A stretch of DNA of 64,000 bases from CAVOJY01 sp963696405 (lineage in GTDB: Bacteria; Chloroflexota; Limnocylindria; Limnocylindrales; CSP1-4): contig CAVOJY010000005.1 in NCBI GenBank assembly GCA_963696405.1, forward strand, positions 62,001-126,000. The letters are read 5' to 3'. Of the stretch, positions 42,729 through 53,200 are shown one piece after another (position 1 is the first letter of the stretch; each line of letters opens with the position of its first letter). The notes beneath the pieces were generated by a model. That model saw nothing but the letters and a program-made list of their open reading frames with translations, ran no database searches and was not told where the DNA came from. The translations under genes and the position numbers were made by a program.

Positions 42729-45700
42729 CTACGGTTCGCTCAGCGGCGGCAGCGGCGCGAGCGGGATCGTGATCGCCTGGCCCGGGCCGGGAGCGTTGTC
42801 CAGGCCCACGATGAGCCACCCGAGGTTGGGCTGGGCGCGGTAGTCGAGCAGGCTGATCGCCACCGACAACCCCGCGTAGTCTCCCGGCTCGAGCTCGATG
42901 TAGTCGCCCTGTGACAGTGCCGGCAGCGCCGGATCGAAGCCGGCCCGTCCAACGACCTCGTCGAGCAGGGAATCCTGGAGCGAGACCGAGGATGCCGCGT
43001 ACTGGAACCGCGAGGTGGGGCCGTCGAGCAGCCCGAGATCGCTCGCGAGCACCCCGACGTAGAGCGTGGAGCTGTCCATGGGGGCCTCCGCGAAGAAGGC
43101 GTCGATGAGTTCCCCGTCCGAGAGCCGGAAGACGAAGCCGGCTGCCTGTCCATCGAACGACCCCTCCGCCACGAGCCCGTAGTCGAGGATGGCCAGGACG
43201 TAGTCGTACATCCCCGGTTCACTCGTGTCGATCGCGATGTCGAACTCGTTCACGGCCGCGTTCGACCACCCGTTCCACGTGTTCACGGCGAACACCAGCA
43301 GGTAGTCGCCGGGTGGCACGACGTCGTCGTCGCCGGTCGAGGCGAACGCCTGCACGCCGATCGCCCGCACGTCGGCCGAGGATGTCCCCTCCCGTGGGTC
43401 CGACAGGCCCCAGGCGTACACGTCGGCTGTACCCGCATGGACGCCCGGGTTTGCCAGCTGCACCTCCGCACCGAGGATCGAACCATCCTGGCTGTACGCG
43501 GACCGCGGTCCTGCGGTGACCCCGGACAGCGGGCGGGGCACGAAGAGGAACGGCACCCGGAGCGGGTACACGCCCGTCGCTCCCTTCGTGGGCGTGGCCG
43601 TAACGGCCCCGGCAATGTAGGTGAGGTCGGCGGCCCCGTCCGCCGCCTGGTCCGCCGGCGCGTCGATGGCCGGCAGCGCGCGGACGGCCGCCGCGCTGAG
43701 CGAGAGGCTGACCCGCACCACCCGCGTGGCGCCGCCCGGCACGGTCACGGTGGACGGTGATACCGCCACGCGCGCCCCCCGCGAGGCGCCCGAGAAGGAG
43801 CCCTTCAGGCGGTACGTGATCGGGCTGCGCGTCGTGTTCCGGATGCGGATCGCCTTCGTCTCGCTGTACGCACCGCCGAGCTGGCGGTAGCCGAAGGAGA
43901 GGCTCGCCTGGCCCGGGCCCGGTCGTCGCGTACGCGAGCGTGCCGGCCGCCCTCGCCACCTGGAGGACGCCTGCGCCGGCCTCGCGCGGGTCCGCCCCGG
44001 TGAGCCGCGCGCTCGAAGCGTCGGCCGTGTTCATCAGCGCCGCCTTCACCTGCTCGGGCGACCAGGCCGGGTGGACCTGCCGCACGAGCGCGGCCGCGCC
44101 CGTCACGAACGGCGCCGCCATCGACGTCCCACTGAGGCGGATGCCGCCGGTCCCGAGTCCCACGCCGGCCGACCTCACATCGTCGCCGGGCGCAACGATA
44201 TCCGGCTTGAGGGCTCCGTCTCCCGATCGCGGACCGGCAGACGAGTAGTCGGAGAGATGCCGGTAGAGCGGGTTCGCGATCGGCCGGCCAGCCTGGATCG
44301 TCACCGTCGTGCCGTCGGCTCCCGCCAGCGTGTCTCCCACACCGGTCTGCACCCCGATGAACGGGATCGACACGTCCGGGATCACGTCCTCGAACGGCGG
44401 GAACGAATCATCCTCGGCACTGTTGACCATCACGACCGCCGCGGCGCCCGCTTCCTGGCCGTACCAGGCCCGGTCCGGCCTCATGCAGCCGCCGCGCTGC
44501 GTCACCACGACGTCGCCCGGCTTCACGCCCTCGTACTCAGAGGGGTCGCAGCCGAGCGCGATGTTGCCCTCCTCGTCGCGCAGGACGCGCAGCGGCCCGG
44601 TGACCGGGAGCGCCGCACTAGCGTTCGCGTTGATGGCGGCGATCGGCCCGGGGGTCTCGCCCGACCCCGCGGCGAACGTAATCGTCGCCCCCGGGAAGCC
44701 GGCGTTTGCGTTCATCGACCCGACGGAGATGACGCGGGTCGCGGTCCCGGGGGTACTCGTCACGTACGCGCGCGGCCCCACGTTGCCCGACGTGGCCACG
44801 ACGACGATCCCGGCCTTCGCCGCGTTGTCGGCAGCGATGGCGTCGGGCGCGTCGACCCTGCCGAACGGCGAGCCGAACGACATGTTGATGACGTCCATGT
44901 CGTGCTTCACCGCCCAGTCGATCGCGTCGATCGCCAGGTCGCTTGCGCCGGAGCACCCGAAGATGCGCAGGGCGTAGATCTCGGCCTCAGGGGCGATGCC
45001 CGGGCCGACGAGGAACGACTGGCGTTTCAGGGTGTCCGCCGTGTACGGCCCGCGATACGTGCTGCCGTCGGCGAGGACGCCGAAGCCCGCCGCGATGCCC
45101 GCCACGTGGGTACCGTGGCCGTCGCAATCGAGGGGATCGGGATCGGGCTGGGGGAGCGCGTAGTCGTCCGACGAGCCCGCGTCGAAGCTGTCCCCGGCGA
45201 AGTCCCATCCGCCGGCGACTTTCGCGTTCGGGAACCACGGCGTCTGCGCGGTGAGACCGTCGTCGGCGATGTAGTCGGCCGGATCGCCCGAGCCCCCGAA
45301 ATCGGCATGGTAGTAGTCGATGCCGGTGTCGATGAAGGCGATCTTCACGCCCCGGCCGGTCAGGCCGTTCCCGCCGGCGAGGCTCCAGGCGGCGGGTGCG
45401 GCCGTGTAGGCGGCGCCCGTCACGTCCGAGATCCGGTACTGGGGGATCGTCACGACCCGTGCGACACCGGGGAGCGCCGCCACGGCGCTCACGCTCCGGA
45501 GCGGGAGTTGCACCTTCAGGCCGTTGTAGGCATCCTGGTACTGGCCAAGGATCTTCCCGCCGGTGCGCCGGATGCGCGCCCGCAGGTCGTCCTGGTCGCC
45601 CCGGATCTCCGAGCGGAGCGACGCGCGCTCTCCATCTGATAGGTCCGAACCCGCCGCCAGGGCGCCCGCCTGGTAGGCGGCCACCGGCGGCCCGGCCAGC

Positions 45701-45936
45701 TCGATCATGACCGTGACCGTGCGTGTCGGGTCGAGCCGGTACGGCAGGAACTCCGGGTCGATCCCGCGGACGTCGATGCGCTCGAACCGGTGATGCCCCG
45801 CCGCCACGTAGCCATCGAGGCTGGCTGCCGCGCCATCATCCGGTGCTCGGCCCGCGACCGGCATCGTCCCACCGGCAACGACCAGGACGGCGGAGGCAAG
45901 AGCGGCCAGGAGCCTGCGCGGGGGCCGGCGGGTCAT
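42729..45936 (-). pseudogene. Secreted subtilisin-like serine protease with PA domain, frameshifted near its C-terminus
   Basis: The protease starts with ATG at 45936 after a GAGGGGAG ribosome site and has a signal peptide (LLAALASAVLVVAGGTMPVAG). An inhibitor-I9-like prodomain covers residues about 70-165. The S8 triad is complete: Asp203 (AFIDTGID), His274 (DGHGTHVAGIAAG) and Ser605 (LSGTSMAAPF). A PA (protease-associated) insert lies at about 430-560. Near 43920 a one-base change in a GGGCCCGGGCC run moves the frame; the continuing frame reads QASLSFGYRQLGGAYSETKA, an Ig-like domain, and runs to a stop at 42729. The second frame also encodes FDIAIDTSEPGMYDYVLAIL. Total length is about 1070 residues. 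The catalytic part is intact, so a short active product is possible even if the frameshift is real. Confidence 0.83.
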
Positions 45937-46046
45937 GGGGTACTCCCCTCGTCTGCGTCGCTGGTGGTGCTGCGTCCAGTGTACCGGCGCCCGCCTTCTC
46001 TCGAACCCCCGGTTCGCGGCAGGTCCCGCGCGGGAACGCGGATGGA

Positions 46047-46082
46047 ATCCGAGGGGCGGAGCCGAAGCCCCGCCCCTCGGAT
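46047..46082 (-). terminator. Strong stem-loop, probable rho-independent terminator
   Basis: ATCCGAGGGGCGG (46047-46059) pairs perfectly with CCGCCCCTCGGAT (46070-46082), a 13-base-pair stem with a ten-base loop. It lies 72 bases after the stop of the Ig-repeat gene on the minus strand and 110 bases before the protease start. No U-run follows, which is common in GC-rich genomes. Confidence 0.7.
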
Positions 46083-46153
46083 CAGGATCCCGATTGAGCC
46101 GATCGACCGATTGACCTGCCAGCACGCAGACAGGTCATCGACCGCCTGGAGTG

Positions 46154-48592
46154 CTACGGGATGGTCACCCTCTCGAGGTTCGTCCATGCCGTGGCGTACA
46201 TGCGGTCCGCGTTCAAGCGGATCCTGATGTACCACCTTCCGGACCTGCTCCACGTCCAGCTGAACGTGGCCTGGCCGGACGCGTTGGCGCTGATCGTGGC
46301 CGACGTCTGGAACACCCAGGCGCTGCCATTCCACTTGTAGATCATGAACGACATGCGCTGGCCCGCAACGATCGGGCGCATCGTGCCCGTGTACGTCTTC
46401 CTCGTCCCGCGCGCCAGCGTGGAGGATCCCGAGGACGTCCTCGGCCCGAGGTTGCCGGTGTAGCGCACGCCCACCGTGATCGGCGCGCTCACCGCCGCCA
46501 GGAGATCTGCCGTACCCAGGAAGGAAGCCCGGTATTGCGTCGACGACGAGGGAGTGACCGAGACGGTCGCCCTGCCGAGCGAGTCGGTGGTGAGGACCCC
46601 GACTGACACCCAGTCGGAATCGAGCGCGGTCTTCCTCTGGAGCACGACGCTCCGAGACGCTCCGTAGGCAGCGAACTGGATGGTCAGCACCGTCGATTGG
46701 GTCCGGTTGACCGCGGTCGGGCTGGCCGAGATGGTGATGCCCGCTGTCGGCGCCGAGACCGTGAACGCGGTACTCGTCGCCGCCGTGTAGCCGCTGGCCG
46801 TGGCGGTCAGTGTGTAGCCCACGCCGGCGTTGTTGATGGCGCAGCCGCTGAACGTGGCCACGCCGTTCACCGTGGTCCGGGTTAGCCCGCTCGTGCACGT
46901 CAGTGTCCCGGCGGCCGGGTTTGTCCCGATCGCAAGCGTCACGGTCGTGGCGGGTGCCGTCGTTATCGTGTTCCCGCCTGCATCCTGGATGGCGACGACG
47001 GGCTGAGTCGCGAACGCGAGGTTGCTTGTGGAGGCGCCAGGCTGGCCCGTGAAGCCGAGCTTGACGGCCGTCCCGGCCGTGATGTTGAAGGCGCTGCTCG
47101 TGGCGCTGGCCAGGCCGGTCGATGACGCCGTCAGCGTGTAGGCGGTACCCGTCTTGTCGATCTTGCAGCCTGCAAACGCGGCCACACCATTCGCGACAGT
47201 AAGCGGGTTGGTCGTGCATGCAAGCGCGCCGCTCGACGGGTTCGTCCCGATCGCCAGCGTCACGGGCGTGCTGACGTCCTGGATTGCGATCTGGCTATTG
47301 ACGTCCTGCACCTGCACGACTGGGGGCTGGGCCCAGATCGTCCCGCCGGTGCCACCCCCGGGCTGGGTCGAGAACACGAGCTTGGTGGGCGTCCCGCTGA
47401 AGATGTTGAACGCCGCGCTGTCTGCGGCAGCCAACCCCGTGGACGCGGCGTGCAGCTTGTAGCCGAGACCCGAGTTCGTGTTCACCCTGCAGGTCGTGAA
47501 CTTGGCGACGCCGCTGCTGGTTGACGCCGTGCAGGTGGCCAGGCTACCTGGGCCACCCAGCGTCGGCACCAGCAGGCTGATCGTGATCGCATCCGAGGCC
47601 GCCGTGACGGTGTTACCGCCCGCGTCCTGGACAGCGACCCAGGGCTGGGTGGAGAGAACGATCCCGTATTGAACGTTCCCGACGGGCTGTTGCGTGAACC
47701 CGAGCTGCGCCGCCGGTCCCGTCGTGATGTCGAACGCGGTGCTGGTCTTCGTGATCGGCCCGGCGATCGAGGCCACAAGCGTATAGCCGGTGCCGCTCTT
47801 GTCGATCTTGCAGCCGGTGAACTTGGCCACGCCGGCCGTCACCTGCAGTGGCCTGGTCGCGCAGCTGAGGACGCCTGTGCCCGGGGGATTGTTGCCGATA
47901 TTGAGGGCGACGCTGGTCGAGTTGTCCTGAGTGCGGACGTTGTCGAACTGGTCTCGAACCTCGACCCAGGGCTGCTTTCCCGCGACCCACGCGACGCCGC
48001 CAGTGCCGGCTGTACCAGCGCCCGGCTCCTGGCTGAAGACGAGCTTCGCGGCCGCACCGGCCACCTCGGTGAGCGTGCCACCGTTGCCGGACACGCCGAG
48101 GCCGCTGACAGCGATGTTCTGGCTACCGATGAATGTTCCCGCGGTCGGCCGCACGCCGATGCCGCTGACGGAAAGCGTGCAGGCCCCGGTGGACGGCCCC
48201 ACACCGGTCGTGACCGTGATCTGAGACGCCGAGTTGATCACGACCTGAGCGATCGTCAGCGTTCCGCAGCCACCACCACTCAGGCCCGCGGACACCGAAG
48301 CAGCCTGATCGAACGAGAAGTGCTGCGGGGCCGGGATCTGGATGATGACGGGTCCCACGCCAATGGGATCGCTCGTCGTCCCGACGATGTACGGCCCAGA
48401 CAGTGTTGTATACGTTCCGCCGACGACCCCGGTGTCCGCCGAGATCGCCTCGCCGCCCGTGGCGGGCAACAGCGACGGCGGCGCCGCGGCAACCCCGCTC
48501 GCGAAGGGCAACATGGATAGCAGTATCAGCGTGGCGGTCGCAGCGGCGAGCCACTTCGCCGGCGGCCGGTGCCTGCGTACGGTCAATTCCAT
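46154..48592 (-). CDS. Secreted repeat protein with four Cys-containing Ig-like repeats
   Basis: The 812-residue protein begins with ATG at 48592 after a GGGGAG ribosome site and has a signal peptide (WLAAATATLILLSMLPFASG, then GVAAA). After an N-terminal Ig-like region, four repeats of about 110-120 residues follow (approximately residues 205-665). Each opens with a K-L-x-F-x-x-(E/Q)-P motif (KLVFSQEPG, QLGFTQQPV, KLVFSTQPG, KLGFTGQPG), contains VQDxxGN, and has two Cys about 18 residues apart (for example LSCATRP to FTGCKID), probably forming a disulphide in each. These resemble adhesin-type invasin/intimin Ig domains. The C-terminal 160 residues include a segment with GRATVSVTPSSSTQYRASFL and an end (IYKWNGSAWVFQTSATI to ERVTIP) similar in layout to those of neighbouring secreted proteins. 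It is likely exported and surface exposed. Confidence 0.83.
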   Translation of the reverse strand: MELTVRRHRPPAKWLAAATATLILLSMLPFASGVAAAPPSLLPATGGEAISADTGVVGGTYTTLSGPYIVGTTSDPIGVGPVIIQIPAPQHFSFDQAASVSAGLSGGGCGTLTIAQVVINSASQITVTTGVGPSTGACTLSVSGIGVRPTAGTFIGSQNIAVSGLGVSGNGGTLTEVAGAAAKLVFSQEPGAGTAGTGGVAWVAGKQPWVEVRDQFDNVRTQDNSTSVALNIGNNPPGTGVLSCATRPLQVTAGVAKFTGCKIDKSGTGYTLVASIAGPITKTSTAFDITTGPAAQLGFTQQPVGNVQYGIVLSTQPWVAVQDAGGNTVTAASDAITISLLVPTLGGPGSLATCTASTSSGVAKFTTCRVNTNSGLGYKLHAASTGLAAADSAAFNIFSGTPTKLVFSTQPGGGTGGTIWAQPPVVQVQDVNSQIAIQDVSTPVTLAIGTNPSSGALACTTNPLTVANGVAAFAGCKIDKTGTAYTLTASSTGLASATSSAFNITAGTAVKLGFTGQPGASTSNLAFATQPVVAIQDAGGNTITTAPATTVTLAIGTNPAAGTLTCTSGLTRTTVNGVATFSGCAINNAGVGYTLTATASGYTAATSTAFTVSAPTAGITISASPTAVNRTQSTVLTIQFAAYGASRSVVLQRKTALDSDWVSVGVLTTDSLGRATVSVTPSSSTQYRASFLGTADLLAAVSAPITVGVRYTGNLGPRTSSGSSTLARGTRKTYTGTMRPIVAGQRMSFMIYKWNGSAWVFQTSATISANASGQATFSWTWSRSGRWYIRIRLNADRMYATAWTNLERVTIP

Positions 48593-48794
48593 CGATGACT
48601 CCCCTATCTGCGAATGCGACTCTGTCTGCCAGGCCGGCAACCAGTATGGACGTGTTCGGCAATTCTCGACCTCCATGGCTCGCGGCTACCCGATCCGCGA
48701 GGCACACCTATGCTAGTACGCGATCCATCTCCCGGACTTACGTTCTCCTGCCTATCGGCGGATCTCGCAACCAAGACTCGGCGCCGGGCAGCTC

Positions 48795-51554
48795 TCAGCG
48801 CAGCACGCCGTACGCGTACCTCACCGTGATGGACGCGATATCCACCCTGCCGGTTCCCGCGAGGCGGACCTGCACGGCCAGGGTGAGCGGCGTCGAGCGC
48901 GCCACCGCCTTCGCGAGGGTCTCTGCAGGGATCGAGAGCGTCGCCGTGCCGGTAGTCTTGTCGAGCCGCAGCGGGTAGACGTACGTGTCGGAAAGCGAGA
49001 GATGAAGCGTGGGAGCGACCGGCCCCTCGCGCTCGTAGCGGACCGACACCGACAGGGCGGTCGCGACCGTCGCGGCGGGGAGCGCGAAGCCGTAGTCGGC
49101 CGCAGCCCACGCGGCCGACGCGCCCGATGCTCCCGCACCAGTGACGACCAGGCGGACGCCGTCGGCGAAGACGGGGGACGGCACGATGTCCGCATCGGCG
49201 GGGTCGGAGACGGCCGTCGAGTCAGCGTAGACCAGGCCGGGGCGCGTGGTGGCGGCGGTGGCCGGGAAGATCCGCTTCGCCGAGACGGTCACTACACCCG
49301 GGGCCGACAGGCGGATGATCCCAGCCGGGTCGCGGGTCTGCACCCGGAACGTGTAGCGGCCGGCGGCGAGTGCCCGGCCGGCGGCGTCGCGGCCGTTCCA
49401 CGTGACGGCGCGGCTCCCGGCGGCCAGGGTGCCCGCGGGCAGCGTTCGGAAGGGGGATGTCGCGCCCGGTCGGTAGAGCAGCACGGCCGCGGTCGCCCGG
49501 CCGGGGAGGCGGAAGCGAAGAGCGGTGGTGTCGCGGTAGCCATCACGGACCGGGTACACGGTCCCGGCGCCGAGGCCGGTCGCCACCACGCCGCGGAGAT
49601 CCAGGGTGACCTGGCGGCGCAGTTCGAACGTACCGGAGTCGGTGGTCGCGGCAACGGCGATCGTGTACCGGCCGGCGGCACCGAGCCCCGATCCGATCCG
49701 GCCGTCCCACACGACGCTGTCAGGGCCGGCCGGCCTCGAGGCGTCCACGAGCGTCTGCACGTTCCGGCCGGACCCGTCGAGCACCGTGACGGTCACCTCC
49801 GCCGGCGCCTGCAACGTCCACGACACGCTCGCCGTCTCGTACCGGCCGTCACCGTCGGGCGAGAATGTCGCGGGCTTCACCCCCATCGAGGCCATGGCGC
49901 CGCTCACGCCCACCGGCGCGGTCAGGGTGACCGTGCGCCCTGCCGGCCCCTCGAGATCGGCGCGGAAGCGGTACCAGCCGTCCGGGGCCGCGGCGCCGAC
50001 GCCGTCCGGGCCGTCCCCAGCCTCGGTTTCGAACCCGTCCCACGAGAACGATGACGAACCGGCGTCGATGGGACCGGCGAACAGCTCGCGGACCGGCGTG
50101 CCATCCTCGCGCTCGACACGCACGGCCGCCGTCACCGGCACGGCCGCGGTGAGGCTGAACGCCGTGGCCGCCGGAAGCCCAGCCGGATCCCTCAGAGCCA
50201 CGGCCGGCGCGACCGTCACCATCCCGGACGCCAGCTCGGCCGAGGCCCGCACGGCGGCCCCGGCATCCACGATCCCGTACCCGTAGTCCTCGTCCCTGCC
50301 CGGCGGACCCAGGTCCCGGGCCGTCCGGGCGAGCAGGTCCGCCACCTGGGCGGGCGTGAGGGCAGGCGCGAACGTGCGGACGAGGGCAACGGTCGCGCTC
50401 ACCGCCGGGGTGGCCATCGACGTCCCGGACAACGAGCCGAACCCGGAAGGGTCGGCCGTCACCGGCACCGTGGACGTGATCCGCACGCCCGGCGCGACGA
50501 GCCGAAGCTGTGGCCCATGGTTCGAGCTGGCTGCCCGGACCAGTTGCTCGTCCACGCTGCCGACCGCGATCACGTGAGGCAGCGAGGCGGGGCAGCCGAC
50601 CGCGTCGTCCCGGTTGCCCGAGGCGGCCACGAGCACCACTCCGCGCGCCCAGGCGTACTCGACCGCATCGGAGAGCGTGCGACTGCACGTCGACTCCTCG
50701 CCGTACAGGCTCATGTTGATGACCCGCGCGCCGTGATCGGTGGCCCAGGCGATCCCCTCCGCCACGGCCGCATCATCGCCGATGCCATCCGCGTCGAGCA
50801 CCTTGACCGGCATCACCCGCGTTCCCCAGCCCACGCTGGCGACGCCGAGGCCGTTGTTCGTCGCCGCGGCCAGGATCCCGGTCACGTGCGTGCCGTGGCC
50901 ACGTCCGTGGTCGTCGGCCGGAGGGCGGTCCGGCTCGACGAGGTTGATGCCCGGCACGAGGACCCCGACGAGATCCGGGTGGTCGAGGGCGACACCCGAG
51001 TCGAGCACGGCGGCGACGATCGGTTCCCGAAGGCCAACGTACTCCCAGGCCGGCGCCACGTCCACCGCATCGAGCCACCACTCGGCCGGCACGAGCGGGT
51101 CGTTCGGAGTGGCCGCAGCCGACGTCACGGTCTCGGCCGCGGCCCGGACGACCCGGTCGGGCTCCGCGTAGACCACCCGGGGATCGGCCGCCAGCCGCGC
51201 ACGAGCCGCCGCACGCGCGGCCGCCGACGGAGCAAGCACGACCTGCACGCCCAGCCTGGACCGCCCGCCCCGCCGCGCGACCCCGGCTTCCTGCCACAGC
51301 TCGGCTGCGTCGGCCGCGCCCGTCCCTGGGGCAAGCCGCACGAGGATCGCCCGCCCGGCATCCGCGGCCGCGGAGGGCGGGATGGGACCGGCCGCCGCTG
51401 TGGGCCGGGGAACCGCGAGCCCGGAAGCCAGGACCAGGACCAGTCCGAACGCGACGGCGACGCGGGCGACGCCGACCCGTCCGACAGGTGCGCGGACGGC
51501 GGCGCCGATGCCGGCGACGTTTGCGGTGCCGGAGCCGCTCAGGGCACCACCCAC
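48795..51554 (-). CDS. Secreted subtilisin-like serine protease with FlgD-type Ig domains
   Basis: The 919-residue protein (GTG start at 51554) has an N-terminal hydrophobic segment (VAVAFGLVLVLASGLA) as signal anchor, then a prodomain. The S8 triad is complete: Asp185 (AAVLDSGVALDHPDL), His220 (GRGHGTHVTGILAA) and Ser379 (SLSGTSMATPAV). After the catalytic domain at least three FlgD-like Ig repeats follow (VTVLDGSGRNVQTLVDASRP; SAVVWDGRIGSGLGAAG-like blocks; AVTWNGRDAAGRALAAGRYT), and a C-terminal beta domain of about 150 residues. Its start overlaps the stop of the preceding gene by 16 bases, so it is translationally coupled to two genes for secreted proteins. That suggests it processes or assembles them. 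Confidence 0.9.
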   Translation of the reverse strand: MGGALSGSGTANVAGIGAAVRAPVGRVGVARVAVAFGLVLVLASGLAVPRPTAAAGPIPPSAAADAGRAILVRLAPGTGAADAAELWQEAGVARRGGRSRLGVQVVLAPSAAARAAARARLAADPRVVYAEPDRVVRAAAETVTSAAATPNDPLVPAEWWLDAVDVAPAWEYVGLREPIVAAVLDSGVALDHPDLVGVLVPGINLVEPDRPPADDHGRGHGTHVTGILAAATNNGLGVASVGWGTRVMPVKVLDADGIGDDAAVAEGIAWATDHGARVINMSLYGEESTCSRTLSDAVEYAWARGVVLVAASGNRDDAVGCPASLPHVIAVGSVDEQLVRAASSNHGPQLRLVAPGVRITSTVPVTADPSGFGSLSGTSMATPAVSATVALVRTFAPALTPAQVADLLARTARDLGPPGRDEDYGYGIVDAGAAVRASAELASGMVTVAPAVALRDPAGLPAATAFSLTAAVPVTAAVRVEREDGTPVRELFAGPIDAGSSSFSWDGFETEAGDGPDGVGAAAPDGWYRFRADLEGPAGRTVTLTAPVGVSGAMASMGVKPATFSPDGDGRYETASVSWTLQAPAEVTVTVLDGSGRNVQTLVDASRPAGPDSVVWDGRIGSGLGAAGRYTIAVAATTDSGTFELRRQVTLDLRGVVATGLGAGTVYPVRDGYRDTTALRFRLPGRATAAVLLYRPGATSPFRTLPAGTLAAGSRAVTWNGRDAAGRALAAGRYTFRVQTRDPAGIIRLSAPGVVTVSAKRIFPATAATTRPGLVYADSTAVSDPADADIVPSPVFADGVRLVVTGAGASGASAAWAAADYGFALPAATVATALSVSVRYEREGPVAPTLHLSLSDTYVYPLRLDKTTGTATLSIPAETLAKAVARSTPLTLAVQVRLAGTGRVDIASITVRYAYGVLR

Positions 51555-53200
51555 CGGTAGACGGGCGAGAGCCCTCCGGCGAGCTCCGCGGTTGAGCGCG
51601 TCGCAACCCGGACCTGCCAGCGCCCGGAGCGGAGCTTCCAGTCGAGCGCGGCCCGTCCGGCAGCGTCCGTGCGCCGGGAGTAGGTGGCCAACAGCACGTA
51701 GGCACGCTTCTTCGCGTCGAACCGGTAGATCCGGAAGTCCACGAGTGCGCCGGCGAGCGCTGGTGTCATCTGCGCCCGCAGGCGGACCACGCGGCCCGCC
51801 ACGCCGACGTTCGTCGAGCCGGCGGCATACCCGAGGAGCGCCACCTTCGCGTACACGACAACGCGGGTGATCGAGCTATAGCCCTCCGCGATGAGCGATC
51901 CGCCCGGGTGGTGCAGCCGGTAGTCGGCGCTCTGCCGGGCGATATCGGTCGTGATGATCTCGCCAGCCGGCCCGGGAAAGCCAGTGGCGATCACGGTCCA
52001 GCCGTCCGGCGTGGCCGCCCCCACGTACCGTCTCTCGAGCGTCACTGCCGCCGGCGACGGCAGGCGGGCCGTGCCCACGACCGTGATGGTATCGCCGTAG
52101 ACCGGCTTCGCGGGCGCCGCCTGCACGGTGAGCGTCCCTTCGGCGAGAGGCGTGAGCGTCCACGACGTCACCCCCGTTACCGCGTTGCCCGCAAGGTCCT
52201 TTACCGGCCCAAGCGACACCTGGTACATCGCGCCGGGAACGAGGTCGGCGGACGGAGTGAAGAGGCCGCGCCATCCCGCCGCGTCGAACGCGTAGGAGCC
52301 CGGGATCGGCGTCGAAGACGACCCGAGGCGGACGCGCAGGCCCATGTCGAGCCAGGTCACCGGGTCCACCGCCGAGTCGAACTTCACGATGAAGGTCGGC
52401 CGGAGCCCCGAGTACGAGGTGTTCGCCGGCGGGTTCACCTCGACGACCCGGGGTGGCACACGGTCGAGGAGGATGGACGTGACGGCCGGGGCCGAGACGT
52501 TGCCGGCCCGGTCACGTACGCGCACCCAGACCTGCTTCGGCCCGTCGTCTCCGGCGAGGGTCCAGGCCACGTCCGACTCGTACGGCTGCCAGGCGTCCCA
52601 CTGGACGCCATCGGGGCCGAGCGACATGAAGTCGACCCCGGAGAGGTCGTCCGTGGCCCGGATGGAGAGGGCCACGGCGGGCGTGTTCACCGCGACGGCC
52701 CCTCCCGCGATCGCCACCGCTGCTGCGGGGGCTGTCGTGTCGGGAAGGATCGAGACGCTCAGGCGAAAGTCGCCCTCCTGATCGCCGAAGCCGTGGAGGT
52801 CGAGGTAGTAGGTGGTGGTGAGGATGCTGGGGTGCGTGACCGACTCGGTGCTCGTCGGTCCCGTCGAGCTGTCGACCAGGCCGCTCGTGCTCCACACGGT
52901 CGTCGCGGTCGAGTCGAAGAGGTAGAGGTCGAAGTCCGTCTCGGGGTCGCCGGTGAGCGATGCGACCAGGACGTTCTGGGCCGGCACCTGCACGCTGTAG
53001 ACGCGGTCGTAGATGGAGCCGCCCAGGCGGCCGGTGACGACCGGGCCGGGGAGCGGGACGCCCGGGATGTCGGAGTCGGCGGCGGCGCGGACGGGTGTCG
53101 GGGCAAGCCCGGGAGCGAGCCCCGCGAGGAGACTCGCCCCGACGACGGAGGCTGCAAGGACGAGGGCGCGCGCCCTCGGTGCGCTACTTCGCAACGGCAC
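51539..53200 (-). CDS. Secreted protein with PPC-like N-terminal and Ig-like domains
   Basis: The 553-residue protein (GTG start) has a signal peptide (ALVLAASVVGASLLAGLAPG). The N-terminal 130 residues resemble a bacterial pre-peptidase C-terminal domain (YSVQVPAQNVLVASLTGDPE, DFDLYLFDSTATTVW). Next come Ig-like blocks: SIRATDDLSGVDFMSLGPDG with QVWVRVRDRAGNVSAP, typical of Big_7/HYR-like repeats, and IVKFDSAVDPVTWLDMGLRV, a Big_5-type domain. The final 100 residues (LLGYAAGSTNVGVAGRVVRL to YRWVVP) have the layout of the C-terminal domain in neighbouring secreted proteins. It overlaps the preceding gene by 17 bases and the following protease gene by 16. Confidence 0.82.
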   Translation of the reverse strand: MPLRSSAPRARALVLAASVVGASLLAGLAPGLAPTPVRAAADSDIPGVPLPGPVVTGRLGGSIYDRVYSVQVPAQNVLVASLTGDPETDFDLYLFDSTATTVWSTSGLVDSSTGPTSTESVTHPSILTTTYYLDLHGFGDQEGDFRLSVSILPDTTAPAAAVAIAGGAVAVNTPAVALSIRATDDLSGVDFMSLGPDGVQWDAWQPYESDVAWTLAGDDGPKQVWVRVRDRAGNVSAPAVTSILLDRVPPRVVEVNPPANTSYSGLRPTFIVKFDSAVDPVTWLDMGLRVRLGSSSTPIPGSYAFDAAGWRGLFTPSADLVPGAMYQVSLGPVKDLAGNAVTGVTSWTLTPLAEGTLTVQAAPAKPVYGDTITVVGTARLPSPAAVTLERRYVGAATPDGWTVIATGFPGPAGEIITTDIARQSADYRLHHPGGSLIAEGYSSITRVVVYAKVALLGYAAGSTNVGVAGRVVRLRAQMTPALAGALVDFRIYRFDAKKRAYVLLATYSRRTDAAGRAALDWKLRSGRWQVRVATRSTAELAGGLSPVYRWVVP

